From JAJPJQ01 sp036522615 (lineage in GTDB: Bacteria > Desulfobacterota > Binatia > UBA9968): a stretch of DNA of 6,174 bases. Made by a program: the position numbers and the translations under genes. Below the pieces are notes generated by a model, which saw only the letters and a list, made by a program, of their open reading frames with translations, searched no databases and was not told the origin of the DNA. Shown piece by piece: positions 5,631-6,174 of this stretch. The stretch covers positions 1-6,174 of the forward strand of contig DATDFN010000382.1 in NCBI GenBank assembly GCA_036522615.1, written 5' to 3'. Position 1 is the stretch's first letter; each line of letters opens with the position of its first letter.

Positions 5631-6166
5631 ATGAAATCAAAAATTCTTTTCACCGTAGTGTTCTCGTTCGAATCCCTTTGGCGGTCGGGACAGTGGACGC
5701 TAAAAAGGGAAACGGCAATAACGGCACGACCGTACAGCTCCAGGCCGACCTAGTTCCTTGTTGCGGCAATCCCGAGCCTCAAGCTACCGGCGAGGCCGAC
5801 CGGCGCGTCAGTAATAAGGACAACCGCTTCCAGGCAGAAGTCTTCATCCCGGTCCCAAATGGAATCGGCGTCACGATCGGCAACGCCCGCTCGGCGGATG
5901 TTCGACTGATCTTGACTCGCAGCGGCACCGATTACGCCGAGTGCCGGCTGGTATTCGATGAAGTCCAGCAGGATAAAAAAACGGGGCAAGTAGAAGCCGA
6001 GTACAAGCTCGATCTGCGCAACAAGAAGACTCGCGGCAGCTGCAGCCCCAGCCTGCCCGACATCCAAGCGGGCGATGTCGGAACGGCCACGCTGGTGACG
6101 AATCCGTCGGACCGGACGCTTGATGTCGATCTCCTGCAGGGAATTTTCGGCGCGAGCGACGATTAA
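5631..6166 (+). CDS. Small exported protein of unknown function, with a frameshift in the signal peptide
   Basis: No family is recognised. The intact frame covers 5678-6166 (162 codons, opening with TTG). A better start exists at 5631: an ATG with a GAAGGA ribosome site that encodes MKSKILFTVVFSF, a typical signal-peptide beginning, but in another frame. Restoring one base near 5669-5680 (for example a lost G in TTCGAATCC) joins it to IPLAVGTVDA. This gives a 178-residue precursor with a plausible cleavage after VDA. The mature part starts with a Lys/Gly/Asn-rich stretch and has four cysteines: a CC pair early, then AEC and GSC. It alternates polar and hydrophobic residues, suggesting a beta-rich fold (for example RFQAEVFIPVP and ECRLVFDEV), and ends in an acidic SDD. 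Placed 25 bases after the copper oxidase gene, it may be an extracytoplasmic partner of it. The shift could be a sequencing error, a real mutation, or a sign that the TTG start is used and export is lost. Confidence 0.6.
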
Positions 6167-6174
6167 ATCCTGTT

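Noticed and set aside
1..6174. CRISPR arrays, tRNA or rRNA genes, insertion sequences
   Set aside because: No spaced direct repeats, cloverleaf-like sequences, rRNA segments, transposase motifs or terminal inverted repeats were seen.

Overview
The window looks like part of a bacterial chromosome of moderately high GC. The organism is probably Gram-negative and aerobic or facultative: there is a GlnE adenylyltransferase, a sigma-54 regulatory layer, an exported multicopper oxidase and an O2-dependent diiron oxygenase homologue. Phylum cannot be fixed from the sequence. A proteobacterial lineage or a related uncultured phylum fits, but this is inference.

Layout. (1) 2-535, plus strand: the C-terminal end of glnE, entering from outside the window; it stops directly against the next gene. 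(2) 3195-536, minus strand: a four-gene run of a DoxX-like membrane protein, ferritin-like protein 1, ferritin-like protein 2 and a PspF-like sigma-54 activator with no sensor domain. (3) 3196-3476: a 281-base divergent control region. (4) 3477-6166, plus strand: a three-gene run of a compact BoxB-like diiron oxygenase, a two-domain multicopper oxidase with possible type 1 copper sites in both domains, and a small exported protein of unknown function with an apparent one-base frameshift in its signal peptide.

The main result is the control region. It carries two back-to-back sequences with the sigma-54 -24/-12 signature (GG-N10-GC). One faces the doxX-ferritin-activator run (3252-3238, minus strand) and the other faces the boxB-like/MCO run (3401-3415, plus strand). 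Between them is a 20-bp near-palindrome (3333-3352) at the distance expected for an enhancer-type activator site from both predicted start points. Because the minus-strand run encodes its own sigma-54 activator, the locus reads as a self-contained, possibly autoregulated divergent regulon.

The gene products are a membrane DoxX-like protein, two ferritin-like helical-bundle proteins, a cytoplasmic diiron oxygenase homologue, a periplasmic copper oxidase and a secreted unknown. They suggest a metal-, redox- or oxygen-linked stress or detoxification response, or an oxidative conversion. The substrate and the inducing signal are not visible in the sequence, and I know of no described system with this exact composition.
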